Shown here: positions 7,989 through 15,467 of the stretch, piece by piece
How positions within the stretch are numbered: the stretch's first letter is position 1
Layout of the letters: each line of letters starts with the position of its first letter
Source: Bacillus fonticola
GTDB lineage: Bacteria; Bacillota; Bacilli; Bacillales; JC228
DNA: 64,000 bases
Assembly: GCF_012955605.1 (NCBI RefSeq)
Contig: NZ_CP052135.1
Span: 300,001 to 364,000 of the forward strand
Direction: 5' to 3'
Notes under the pieces: generated by a model
Database searches by the model: none
Seen by the model: only the letters and a program-made list of their open reading frames with translations
What the model was told of the DNA's origin: nothing
Position numbers and translations under genes: made by a program

Positions 7989-10142
7989 ATGAAATTAATC
8001 ATTGCTGAAAAACCGTCCGTTGCGAAAAATATCGCAGACGCCCTGAAGGTAAGAGAGCGAAAAGATGGCTACTACGAAGGAAATGGCTACGTCATTACAT
8101 GGGCTTTTGGACACCTTCTCCAGCTCTATGATGCGAAAGACTATGATAGTAAAATGGCGAGCTGGCAGCTGCAAAACTTTCCGTTCGTCCCTTCCTCATT
8201 CAAATATAAGGTGAAGAGTGATCCGAGAAAGAGAGACAGGCCGGATGGAGGGGCGAGTAAACAGTTACGAACGATTCACTACTTAATGAAAAGAAACGAT
8301 GTCGATTCAGTAATTTCTGCTTGCGATTTTGATCGGGAAGGGCAGTTAATTGGTGACAGCATTATTTATAAACAAAAAACGGAAAAACAGGTGTACCGTC
8401 TGCTTTTAAATGAGTGGACACCAGATGCCGTTCGTTCCGGGTTAAAGAAGCTGAAGCCAAATGTGGAGATGAGATCGTTACTAGATGCGGGAATGAGCAG
8501 GCAGTGGGCAGATTGGGTGATTGGGATCAACTTAACGTCTGTCGCTACCTTGAAGTATCAAACGGGAAGGGGCAAGGCATTAAATATTGGACGGGTACTC
8601 CTTCCGACACTCAAAATCATTTACGACCGTGACAAAGAAATCGAACACTTTGCGCCTGAAAACTACTTTAAACTTACTGCCACCTTCCAAACGAAGAGTC
8701 AACAAACATATGAGGGAACATATGTTGAAAAGAACGTGGACAAGTTCCAAAAGAAAGAGTATTTGGAGGGCATACTTTCTCAATTACATAACAAAGAGGC
8801 GACCGTCATCGACAAGAAGGTGGAGCGGAAGAAAGAGTTCCCACCATTTCTTTTCAACCTTTCAAATCTGCAAGGGTACATCACGAATAAATATAATGGG
8901 TGGACGGCGGATAAGGTGCTGAAGGTGGCACAGGGACTCTATGAGAAGAAGTTGATTACCTACCCAAGGACCTCAAGTGTCGCGCTAGAAGAAAGCTTAG
9001 TAGGGAAGACGGCTAAGGTGTTAGAGACTCATGCGGAGGAGTTTTCATTTAAGGATGAAATCAAGTTTGTCAAATCGAAGCGGGTATTTAACAATGCAAA
9101 GGTCGAAAGTCATAGCGCAATCACCCCGACATATTTGCAACCTAAGCACCTAACAAACGATGAGAATCTCGTTTATTCTGCAATCAAAAATCGTTTCATC
9201 ATGCAGTTTATGCCTGTTGCCCAGTTTGATGAAACGAAAATAGTGACGAAAGTGAACGACGAGGCCATTTCAGGGTTTTTTAAGACGAAAGGCAAGGTAC
9301 AGCTGGTAGAAGGGTGGAAAAAAGTGGAGAAAGTCGACTCTAAGGATACTCTTTTACCAGAAGTCCAGCGAAACGAGACTGTGAATATAATAGATAAAGA
9401 GATTTCCTCTCATGTGACCAAGCCACCAAAACCCCACACAGAGATGACCTTGCTTAGGGTGATGGAAACGTGTGGAAAAATCTATAAGGACGACAATAGC
9501 GACGAAGCCTTGGGGACGATTTTGGCGGGATTTAGTATTGGAACGCCTGCGACGAGAGCGGAAACTATCAAGAAATTAAAAGATGTAGGGTACGTTTCTG
9601 CTCAAAAGAAAAACCTAGTCACGACTGAGTTAGGAAGAAAGTTAGTCGAAACGTTTCCGATTAAGGAGTTATTCGACTTAGAGTTTACAGGTCGTTTGGA
9701 AAAAGCGTTGGCTGATATTGAAAAAAGTAAATCGAGCAAACAACAGTTTTTGGATTTTGTGTTTCAATTTACGACTCAATCGGTTGAAACGATCAAGAGG
9801 GGTGAGAAAGTCACCATCCTTCAACTGCCCGCGAGTGCGTCGAATAATGAGATTCTAGGGAAATGTCCTTCGTGTGGTCACCCAGTAATGGAAGGGAAAA
9901 AGGGATTCGGCTGTAGCGATTGGAAGAGCGGTTGCAAATTTGTCATCTGGAAAAACGACAAATATTTAGCCTCCATGCAGAAAAAAGCAACGAAAACGAT
10001 GGTGAAAGCACTGTTGAAGAACAAGGTTGCGTATGTAAAAGGGTTAACAAGCAAAAGCGGAAACAAATTTAATGCTTACTTGCGATACGAGAAAAATGCC
10101 GAGAATGATTACTTTAGTTGGAAGATGGAGTTTAACAGGTGA
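7989..10142 (+). CDS. topB: DNA topoisomerase III
   Basis: Type IA topoisomerase that relaxes negative supercoils and decatenates by passing single strands through a transient 5'-phosphotyrosyl break. 717 residues, the usual Bacillus TopB length. The Toprim domain starts immediately (MKLIIAEKPSVAKNIADAL, with the metal acids at SACDFDREGQLIG near residues 115-127). The catalytic tyrosine is Tyr325 in LITYPRTSS. The C-terminus has one zinc-ribbon-like unit, CPSCGHP ... CSDWKSGC, around residues 629-652. The start follows AGGTGA. It stands between two Uma2 duplicates, each with its own promoter-like region, so it is probably transcribed alone. Confidence 0.96.
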   Translation: MKLIIAEKPSVAKNIADALKVRERKDGYYEGNGYVITWAFGHLLQLYDAKDYDSKMASWQLQNFPFVPSSFKYKVKSDPRKRDRPDGGASKQLRTIHYLMKRNDVDSVISACDFDREGQLIGDSIIYKQKTEKQVYRLLLNEWTPDAVRSGLKKLKPNVEMRSLLDAGMSRQWADWVIGINLTSVATLKYQTGRGKALNIGRVLLPTLKIIYDRDKEIEHFAPENYFKLTATFQTKSQQTYEGTYVEKNVDKFQKKEYLEGILSQLHNKEATVIDKKVERKKEFPPFLFNLSNLQGYITNKYNGWTADKVLKVAQGLYEKKLITYPRTSSVALEESLVGKTAKVLETHAEEFSFKDEIKFVKSKRVFNNAKVESHSAITPTYLQPKHLTNDENLVYSAIKNRFIMQFMPVAQFDETKIVTKVNDEAISGFFKTKGKVQLVEGWKKVEKVDSKDTLLPEVQRNETVNIIDKEISSHVTKPPKPHTEMTLLRVMETCGKIYKDDNSDEALGTILAGFSIGTPATRAETIKKLKDVGYVSAQKKNLVTTELGRKLVETFPIKELFDLEFTGRLEKALADIEKSKSSKQQFLDFVFQFTTQSVETIKRGEKVTILQLPASASNNEILGKCPSCGHPVMEGKKGFGCSDWKSGCKFVIWKNDKYLASMQKKATKTMVKALLKNKVAYVKGLTSKSGNKFNAYLRYEKNAENDYFSWKMEFNR

Positions 10143-10220
10143 ATTTCACAGTGGTACATTACGATTTGCTACTTTTTCTCATGCTATAATAAGGAAAAGC
10201 GAGTGCGGGGTGTTTCAAAT

Positions 10221-10820
10221 ATGAAAAGAGACAATGAACAACCTGATTGGATTCATGAGGAAGGATTGACGTACGAGGACTATGCAAGTTTGCCTGAGGG
10301 TAAGCCACGTTATGAGTTAATCGGTGGAAAGTTACAATTGATGTCACCAGCACCGACATTAGAGCATCAGTTAATTAGTAATAACTTGAGTGTCCTAACG
10401 AATGAGCACTGTCGAAATGACTACATTATTCTAGCTGCCCCAGTTGATCTCATCCTTGCAAACGGTGAGGTTCGGCAGCCGGATATTGCTATGATCCACC
10501 GAAGTCGGAGCGGGATCGTGACACGTCGTGGCATTGAAGGTGCCCCGGATTTGATTGTGGAAATCCTTTCACCATCGACTGCCTTGAATGATAAGCGCTC
10601 CAAAAGAGAAACTTATGCAAAGTATGGAGTCAAAGAGTATGTAATTACAGATCCAGTGCATCGGACGGTCGAGCAATTCCTTCTCAACCAAGAACAACAG
10701 TGTTACGTTCTTCAGAATGTCTACGGGCAAGAAGATGAAATCGTTACTTCCACAACTGTCCCGTGCCTTACCCTTCCCATTAAAGAACTCTTTCGTGATC
10801 TAGATATTTTTGATAAGTAA
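10221..10820 (+). CDS. Uma2 family PD-(D/E)XK endonuclease-like protein, copy 3
   Basis: A 199-residue paralogue of copy 2, differing at scattered positions by eye, with intact motifs RQPDIAMI, APDLIVEILSPST and EYVITDP. The start is the ATG at 10221 after a GGGGTG ribosome site. The upstream GTG in frame is ignored because it overlaps that site. A TATAAT at 10185 and the block up to the ATG resemble the region before copy 2. A family B palindrome begins five bases after the stop, matching the situation of copy 2 closely enough to suggest that gene, promoter and palindrome were copied together to the other side of topB. Confidence 0.9.
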   Translation: MKRDNEQPDWIHEEGLTYEDYASLPEGKPRYELIGGKLQLMSPAPTLEHQLISNNLSVLTNEHCRNDYIILAAPVDLILANGEVRQPDIAMIHRSRSGIVTRRGIEGAPDLIVEILSPSTALNDKRSKRETYAKYGVKEYVITDPVHRTVEQFLLNQEQQCYVLQNVYGQEDEIVTSTTVPCLTLPIKELFRDLDIFDK

Positions 10821-10825
10821 TTGGC

Positions 10826-10877
10826 GGTTCCTGACCCCTCAGTGTAGTAAAGCAATAACGTGCCGGGGGTCAGGAAC
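10826..10877. repeat. Family B palindrome downstream of Uma2 copy 3
   Basis: GGTTCCTGACCCC and GGGGTCAGGAAC arms around an AGTAAAGCAATAACG centre. It has the same organisation as 7851-7902 with compensatory arm changes (GTTCC/GGAAC in place of GTGCC/GGCAC). Confidence 0.85.
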
Positions 10878-10991
10878 AAATATAAGTGCAAGATGTTTAT
10901 AATAATGTCTGCGATCTGCAGCGAGCCAAATAAACCCATCTACTTTTGATATGGAAATCAAACAGACGTTTTAAGGTAAGGAGCGAAAATA

Positions 10992-11633
10992 ATGAAGCAT
11001 GAGCTATTGAATACTATTGTGGAATCCGGAGTAGTAGCTGTTGTTCGTCGTATTGAGAAAGAGAAAGTAATGAACGTTATTTCAGCACTCGTTGAGGGTG
11101 GCATAACTGGAATTGAAATGACGATGGACTCTGAGAATGTGCTAGAAACGATCGCAGAGGCTAAAGCAACGTTTAGTGACCGGGCTGTCATTGGTGCCGG
11201 AACAGTTTTGGACGGTGAATCAGCTCGCTTAGCGATTCAAGCAGGGGCAGAGTTTATTTTTGCACCTACATTAAAGCAAGAGACCATCACAGTTGCCAAC
11301 CGTTACGGAAAAATTGCGATCCCAGGCGTTTTTACACCGACTGAAATACTACAAGCGTACGAATGGGGTGCAGATATCGTAAAGGTATTCCCAGCAAGCG
11401 TACTCGGAAGCAAATTTATTAAAGATGTAAAGGGTCCCCTCGGTCATATCCCGATGATGCCAACAGGTGGAATAGACCTTGATAATATTCAAGAGTATAT
11501 CAAAGCAGGGGCTATTGCAGCGGGTGTAGGTGGCTCCCTCTTGAACAAGGAGCTTATCCAGCAAGGCAAATGGGATGAGCTAACTCAGCTCGCACGCCAA
11601 TACGTGGAAAAGGTTGCAGAAGCGCGAAAATAA
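10992..11633 (+). CDS. eda: KDPG/KHG aldolase
   Basis: Class I aldolase cleaving 2-keto-3-deoxy-6-phosphogluconate to pyruvate and glyceraldehyde-3-phosphate, and/or 4-hydroxy-2-oxoglutarate to pyruvate and glyoxylate. 213 residues. The Schiff-base lysine is Lys131 in DIVKVFPAS, the general-base Glu42 is in GIEMTM, and the phosphate-binding PTGGI and GVGGSLL segments are at residues 157-180. The family segment PGVFTPTE is also present. It has AAGGAG seven bases before the ATG. No 2-keto-3-deoxygluconate kinase lies beside it. The nearest related function is the KdgT-family permease at 31983, too far for one operon. A family B palindrome follows the stop codon directly. Confidence 0.92.
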   Translation: MKHELLNTIVESGVVAVVRRIEKEKVMNVISALVEGGITGIEMTMDSENVLETIAEAKATFSDRAVIGAGTVLDGESARLAIQAGAEFIFAPTLKQETITVANRYGKIAIPGVFTPTEILQAYEWGADIVKVFPASVLGSKFIKDVKGPLGHIPMMPTGGIDLDNIQEYIKAGAIAAGVGGSLLNKELIQQGKWDELTQLARQYVEKVAEARK

Positions 11634-11685
11634 GGTGTCAGACCCCCAGTGAAGTAAAGCATTAACGCACTGGGGGTCTGACACC
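11634..11685. repeat. Family B palindrome between eda and ogt
   Basis: A perfect inverted repeat, GGTGTCAGACCCCCAGTG with its complement, around AAGTAAAGCATTAA. It begins at the base after the eda stop codon and ends six bases before the convergent ogt stop, so it may terminate both. Confidence 0.88.
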
Positions 11686-11691
11686 ATTTAT

Positions 11692-12213
11692 TTATCCATA
11701 CCGCTTTTCTAATTGGAGTAAATATTGCTTCATCTCCGTGCCACCCCGGTAACCTGTGATCGCTCCATTCTTTCCGATGACCCGATGACACGGCACTGTG
11801 ATGAGTACTGGATTGGCGCCGATGGCTGTTCCAACAGCACGAACAGCAGTTGGCCTTTGGATGGACTCGGCAATTTCGGTGTACGAAGATGTGGTGCCAT
11901 AAGGAATTTGCTTTAATGCTTCCCAAATTTGTTCTTGAAAAGGGGTTCCTTTTACATCTAAAGGTAATGAGAAAGATTGACGTATCCCTTTGTAATATTC
12001 GCACAATTCATTGATATAGAGTTTCAGTGCTTCTGGGCTTTCTTCGAGATGTACTGATGGGAAACGTTTTTGTATCCGAGCTACAAAATCCTCGTACGAC
12101 TGTCCAGGTGAGCTTACATAACAGAGCCCCTTTTCCGTTTTCGCTACGTATAATTGCCACTGGTTGTATTCGAACGTGTCCCAGTAAATGATTTGTTCTT
12201 TCGTAATTTCCAC
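11692..12213 (-). CDS. ogt: Methylated-DNA-[protein]-cysteine S-methyltransferase
   Basis: Suicide repair enzyme that moves the alkyl group from O6-alkylguanine (or O4-alkylthymine) to its own cysteine. 173 residues, the usual length. The acceptor is Cys142 in VPCHRVIG, preceded by the Asn/Arg helix segment (RAVGTAIGANP, residues 125-135) that binds the minor groove, and the N-terminal domain is a short ribonuclease-like fold. It starts at GTG behind AGAAGGA. It is convergent with eda. I see no Ada-type regulatory domain, so it is of the constitutive Ogt type. Confidence 0.93.
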   Translation of the reverse strand: MEITKEQIIYWDTFEYNQWQLYVAKTEKGLCYVSSPGQSYEDFVARIQKRFPSVHLEESPEALKLYINELCEYYKGIRQSFSLPLDVKGTPFQEQIWEALKQIPYGTTSSYTEIAESIQRPTAVRAVGTAIGANPVLITVPCHRVIGKNGAITGYRGGTEMKQYLLQLEKRYG

Positions 12214-12268
12214 GTCCTTCTACACATTTTGCTAGTGCGACATTAATATGCCATTGGCCACAAGTATT

Positions 12269-12934
12269 TTATTTCTTTCTTCGAGTCTTCACCGTCTTCA
12301 TGAACGCCACTGACTGCAACAACAAAACGCTCGCAACGAGCACTAGGAAGGGGAACCTAAACCAATCTGGTGGGGGGACGTTTTTATGAAAAGATAACGT
12401 ATAGTGGATAAATAGGAAGTATCCTGCATGAATCGCACTTAAGTAAAAGACAGTATAGGTGCTATAATGCAACCATTTCCATGATCCTCCTAAGTATTTG
12501 AGTGCACGCTCTGTTGATGTAGCCATGAGAACAATGGTAAAGAAAATGGCTACAAGACCTATTAAGTTTGCCAAGCCGAAACCAGGTTCTAGCCGAACAG
12601 CGCGCCCAACTTCTGGTAAGTATTCATACCCGAAGAAACGGGGAATATCCCAGCGCGCCCATCCATCCCACACTAAATAGCCGTGAATGATGGCAATTAA
12701 TCCGAACCAAATGCCCAAATACTTTCGCCAGGGCAACCACTTAGCCGCGGGTGACCAAATACGCGCTAACGGACCTAACACGAGAGTGGTAAACAATAAC
12801 ATAAAGGATGCATCACCTAAAGACTTCCAAAGGCGCATATCCCATACCCACTCAGGACGGCTTGTCCAAAATATCCAGGCAAATAGTACTGACACTCCGC
12901 CAATAGCAGCATGGCGTAAGAAATGACTTTTCAT
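12269..12934 (-). CDS. Ferric reductase-like transmembrane haem protein (MsrQ/YedZ-like)
   Basis: A 221-residue integral membrane protein with about six hydrophobic segments. It belongs by pattern to the ferric-reductase-like transmembrane domain family, which includes MsrQ, the b-haem subunit passing electrons to a periplasmic methionine sulfoxide reductase. Candidate haem-ligand histidines are in AIIHGYLVW (segment 3), LHYSTYTVFY and SAIHAGYF (segments 4-5), the usual paired arrangement. The start follows AAGGGG. No msrP gene is adjacent, so its electron partner is unknown. It may instead be a stand-alone membrane haem protein of the kind common in Bacillaceae. Confidence 0.75.
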   Translation of the reverse strand: MKSHFLRHAAIGGVSVLFAWIFWTSRPEWVWDMRLWKSLGDASFMLLFTTLVLGPLARIWSPAAKWLPWRKYLGIWFGLIAIIHGYLVWDGWARWDIPRFFGYEYLPEVGRAVRLEPGFGLANLIGLVAIFFTIVLMATSTERALKYLGGSWKWLHYSTYTVFYLSAIHAGYFLFIHYTLSFHKNVPPPDWFRFPFLVLVASVLLLQSVAFMKTVKTRRKK

Positions 12935-13021
12935 AAAGAGATTCCCCTTTTATTAACACCCGTTATTCAGTATCGATTGAACAAAAGTATTCAACAAAAA
13001 TGTGTTGAAACATTGAAGAAC

Positions 13022-13143
13022 GGTGGCAGTCCCCCACCACGTTAATAACGCGTAGCATGTAAGTCCCTACAGTGTAAACTTCGTGCCATGGTCTATATGG
13101 ATGTTTTGTCTTTAATACTTTAGTAAGGTGAGGGACTGACACC
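13022..13143. repeat. Family B-related long-loop palindrome
   Basis: Outer arms GGTGGCAGTCCCCCACC and GGTGAGGGACTGACACC lie about 90 bases apart and surround a centre unlike the short copies. It ends three bases before the stop of the convergently placed dehydrogenase gene. Confidence 0.7.
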
Positions 13144-13145
13144 AG

Positions 13146-14135
13146 TTAGATTATAAACCCAATCTTCCCAAAGTTCATCGAGTTGTGCAAGTATTCGTAC
13201 GCTTCTTTGTGCTCGGACAGTGAGAAGGTGCGGTCGAGGACGGGGTGGATCTTGTGCTTTTCGATAAAGGCGAGCATGTCCTGGAATTCTTCGTGGCTTC
13301 CCATGGTTGATCCGAGTAAGTTGTATTGTCCATAGAAGAAGCTGCGGATGTCGATCGTCACTTCGTCTTCGGTTGTGGCGCCGAATGTGACGATCGTGCC
13401 GCCTTTTTTGATGATGCCGAGTGATTTGTTGAACGTCGCCCGTCCGATTGTTTCAATTAATAAATCGACTGTTTCCTCCTGTAGCTCCTCATTCCAATCG
13501 GCTTCGGTTGGGATCGCGACGTCTGCGCCGAGTTCCAGTGCTTTAGCGCGTTTTTCTTCGCTGCGAGAAGTGACGATGACGCGTGCTCCAACAGCTTTAG
13601 CAAACCTCAGCACGAAGAGCAACACACCGCTCCCGATTCCTGGAAGCATGACGGTGTCTCCGGCTTTTACTTGACCTCTTGTAAACAATGCGCGATACGC
13701 CGTCAACGCTGCTAATGGAAGCACGCCCGCTTCTTCCCACGATAAGTAAGCGGGTTTTTTCTCCACGATGTCTTCTGGTACGATGATATATTCCGCAAAG
13801 GTTCCGTGGTCGGGCAGGCACAAGATTTCAAAGCCTGGTGGTGGGGCGGCACTGTTTTCATTCCAACCGATTCCAGCGCTAATGACGACTTCATCCCCTA
13901 CTGCAAACTTTCCGGCACCTTCACCGACCTCAGCAATCACTCCTGCCCCGTCAGATCCTTGTACAAGTGGTGGCTGATCGGCTTTATGTCGATGAGGTAC
14001 TATTAAATCTCGTCGATTCATCCCCGCTGCTTTTATCTTCACCTTCACCATTTTCGGTTCTACTGTCGGCTCCTCGAAATTCCTATAGGTAATGCCTTCT
14101 AGTCCTTCTTTTCCTTCGTGTACAATCGCCTTCAA
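13146..14135 (-). CDS. Zinc-type alcohol dehydrogenase-like oxidoreductase (YogA-like)
   Basis: NAD(P)H-dependent medium-chain dehydrogenase/reductase, 329 residues. The N-terminal GroES-like domain carries GMNRRDL where zinc enzymes have the catalytic Cys, so the zinc site is missing, as in quinone-reductase-type MDR proteins. VQGSDGAGVIAEVG follows at residues 58-71. The Rossmann glycines are in GIGSGVLLF near residue 166, and the cofactor loop is TSRSEEKRAKALELGAD. The start overlaps the stop of the ArsA-type gene by four bases (ATGA), so the two are co-translated. Substrate unknown. It resembles B. subtilis YogA by pattern. Confidence 0.85.
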   Translation of the reverse strand: MKAIVHEGKEGLEGITYRNFEEPTVEPKMVKVKIKAAGMNRRDLIVPHRHKADQPPLVQGSDGAGVIAEVGEGAGKFAVGDEVVISAGIGWNENSAAPPPGFEILCLPDHGTFAEYIIVPEDIVEKKPAYLSWEEAGVLPLAALTAYRALFTRGQVKAGDTVMLPGIGSGVLLFVLRFAKAVGARVIVTSRSEEKRAKALELGADVAIPTEADWNEELQEETVDLLIETIGRATFNKSLGIIKKGGTIVTFGATTEDEVTIDIRSFFYGQYNLLGSTMGSHEEFQDMLAFIEKHKIHPVLDRTFSLSEHKEAYEYLHNSMNFGKIGFII

Positions 14136-15091
14136 GATGTGGGGACCTCCTTCAATGCTTGCTTCATATGAGCAGCGAAAATGGATAATTTTTTTTGATC
14201 TGATACATCTTCTTCAAATAATGGAACTTTTACTAACGTTTGTTTCGTAAACATGTTCTCGATTTGCTGTAGATATTCCTGTTCGCGACTCCGACGTTTC
14301 GCTAAAAAATTTCCGTCAGCCTGATCCGGCAGCACTTTGTTCACGATCAATGTACGGACATCTAAATGATAGGCGGCAAGTTGTTTGATCGCCTTTTCGG
14401 TTTCTATAATCGGTAATCGCTCAGGGTTCAAGACAAAGGTAAAACCGGTGATCTCTCCATTTAAAATGATCTCACGGACGGCTGCAAATTTCTCCTTGCG
14501 ACTTTGTAAAACCTCATAGATTGGATCATCCACGGGTGCACCATCGTTAAGAAGCTGCGTGTAATTGTCGTTTACTTTTTTGCGCCTTTCCAGCAATCCA
14601 TCGATCCATACCCCCATGATTTCGGGTAAGGAAAGTAGCCGAATCGTATGCCCAGTCGGTGCCGTATCAAAGATAATTTTATCGTACTTGTCATTCATTT
14701 CTAAAATAATCGAAACGATCCGATCGAATAACGCGGCTTCGTCAGCCCCAGGAGAAGAACTTGCTAGGTCAATTTGCCGATGAACTTCCCCCACCATTTC
14801 CGATTTTACCAGCCCTTTTAAGTTTTGTTTAACCGAATCAATGTATCTTTTCGATTCCTTTGTAGGGTTAATTTCAATCCCCATAAGATTTTCCGCAAGT
14901 TTTGTTTCGTTGTTTCCGACCTTTTGATGGAAAATATCGCCAAGATTATGCGCTGGATCTGTGGATACAATGAGCGTTTTTTCGCCTGATTGTGAGAAGG
15001 CGAGTGCGAGCGCAGCGGACGACGTTGACTTGCCGACACCCCCTTTTCCTCCAACAAAGAGTATTTTTTTCTTTTGTAATGAGCTCATCAT
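14132..15091 (-). CDS. ArsA/Get3 family P-loop ATPase
   Basis: A soluble SIMIBI-class ATPase related to arsenite pump ATPase ArsA and the tail-anchor targeting factor Get3. The deviant Walker A is GGKGGVGKST, followed by the A-loop DPAHNLGD, switch segments IFDTAPTGHTIRLL and the adenine-contacting NKVLPD. It is a single-ATPase form of 319 residues, so it would act as a homodimer. I choose the ATG at 15091 because GAGAGGAG lies seven bases upstream. The longer frame would overlap the preceding gene. No ars genes or membrane pump are near, so arsenic export is unlikely. Instead it lies between a small protein ending in Cys-Cys and an oxidoreductase with which it overlaps. Confidence 0.88.
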   Translation of the reverse strand: MMSSLQKKKILFVGGKGGVGKSTSSAALALAFSQSGEKTLIVSTDPAHNLGDIFHQKVGNNETKLAENLMGIEINPTKESKRYIDSVKQNLKGLVKSEMVGEVHRQIDLASSSPGADEAALFDRIVSIILEMNDKYDKIIFDTAPTGHTIRLLSLPEIMGVWIDGLLERRKKVNDNYTQLLNDGAPVDDPIYEVLQSRKEKFAAVREIILNGEITGFTFVLNPERLPIIETEKAIKQLAAYHLDVRTLIVNKVLPDQADGNFLAKRRSREQEYLQQIENMFTKQTLVKVPLFEEDVSDQKKLSIFAAHMKQALKEVPTS

Positions 15092-15101
15092 GATTCTCCT
15101 C

Positions 15102-15368
15102 TCAACAGCATCGGAATCCACTCAACGGGGACTTTTCCATTCCCATACGGAGATGCCAGTTATGGAATTTTTCAAGAATGTAAGGGTACAACTCCAACGT
15201 GTAGTAAAATGCAGGGTTTGGGATACCCAGCATGTCCGAGTATACGAGCAAAAGAAACAAATCATCTTCATCACGCAATTCTCTGATGACTTCGGACTTA
15301 TGATTGACGCTAATGATCTCATCATAGAGCTGAATGATACGTTTGAATGAAGGGAGTTTTGAAGTCAT
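15102..15368 (-). CDS. Small protein ending in Cys-Cys, encoded with ArsA ATPase (cory-CC-star-like)
   Basis: An 88-residue soluble protein whose last two residues before the stop are Cys-Cys. It matches my recollection of the small family that databases call 'cory-CC-star protein', found beside ArsA-type ATPases. The body is acidic and aromatic (RDEDDLFLLLVYSDMLGIP, then NPAFYYTLELYPYILEKF). The start is the ATG at 15368 with AGGAGGTG five bases upstream. Only ten bases separate its stop from the ATPase start, so the pair is one operon with the downstream oxidoreductase. A terminal Cys pair could bind metal or a thiol cofactor, or be modified, but no function is known to me. Confidence 0.72.
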   Translation of the reverse strand: MTSKLPSFKRIIQLYDEIISVNHKSEVIRELRDEDDLFLLLVYSDMLGIPNPAFYYTLELYPYILEKFHNWHLRMGMEKSPLSGFRCC

Positions 15369-15394
15369 ACTATACACCTCCTAAAAATGAAGGA

Positions 15395-15422
15395 AAGCCG
15401 CGTAGGAAAAAAATCGCGGCTT
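15395..15422 (-). terminator. Terminator for cstA
   Basis: AAGCCGCG pairs with CGCGGCTT. On the minus strand the hairpin is followed by a pyrimidine-rich tract. It lies between the cstA stop and the ribosome site of the next operon. Confidence 0.6.
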
Positions 15423-15467
15423 CACAAGTTTTGACCTGAAAGTGACTTTCTAGATAAATTCCATAAT

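Noticed and set aside
14132-15091. Arsenite pump ATPase proper
   Set aside because: It is a single-ATPase form with no arsB, arsR or arsD nearby. The Get3/ArsA family name is kept without the arsenic role.
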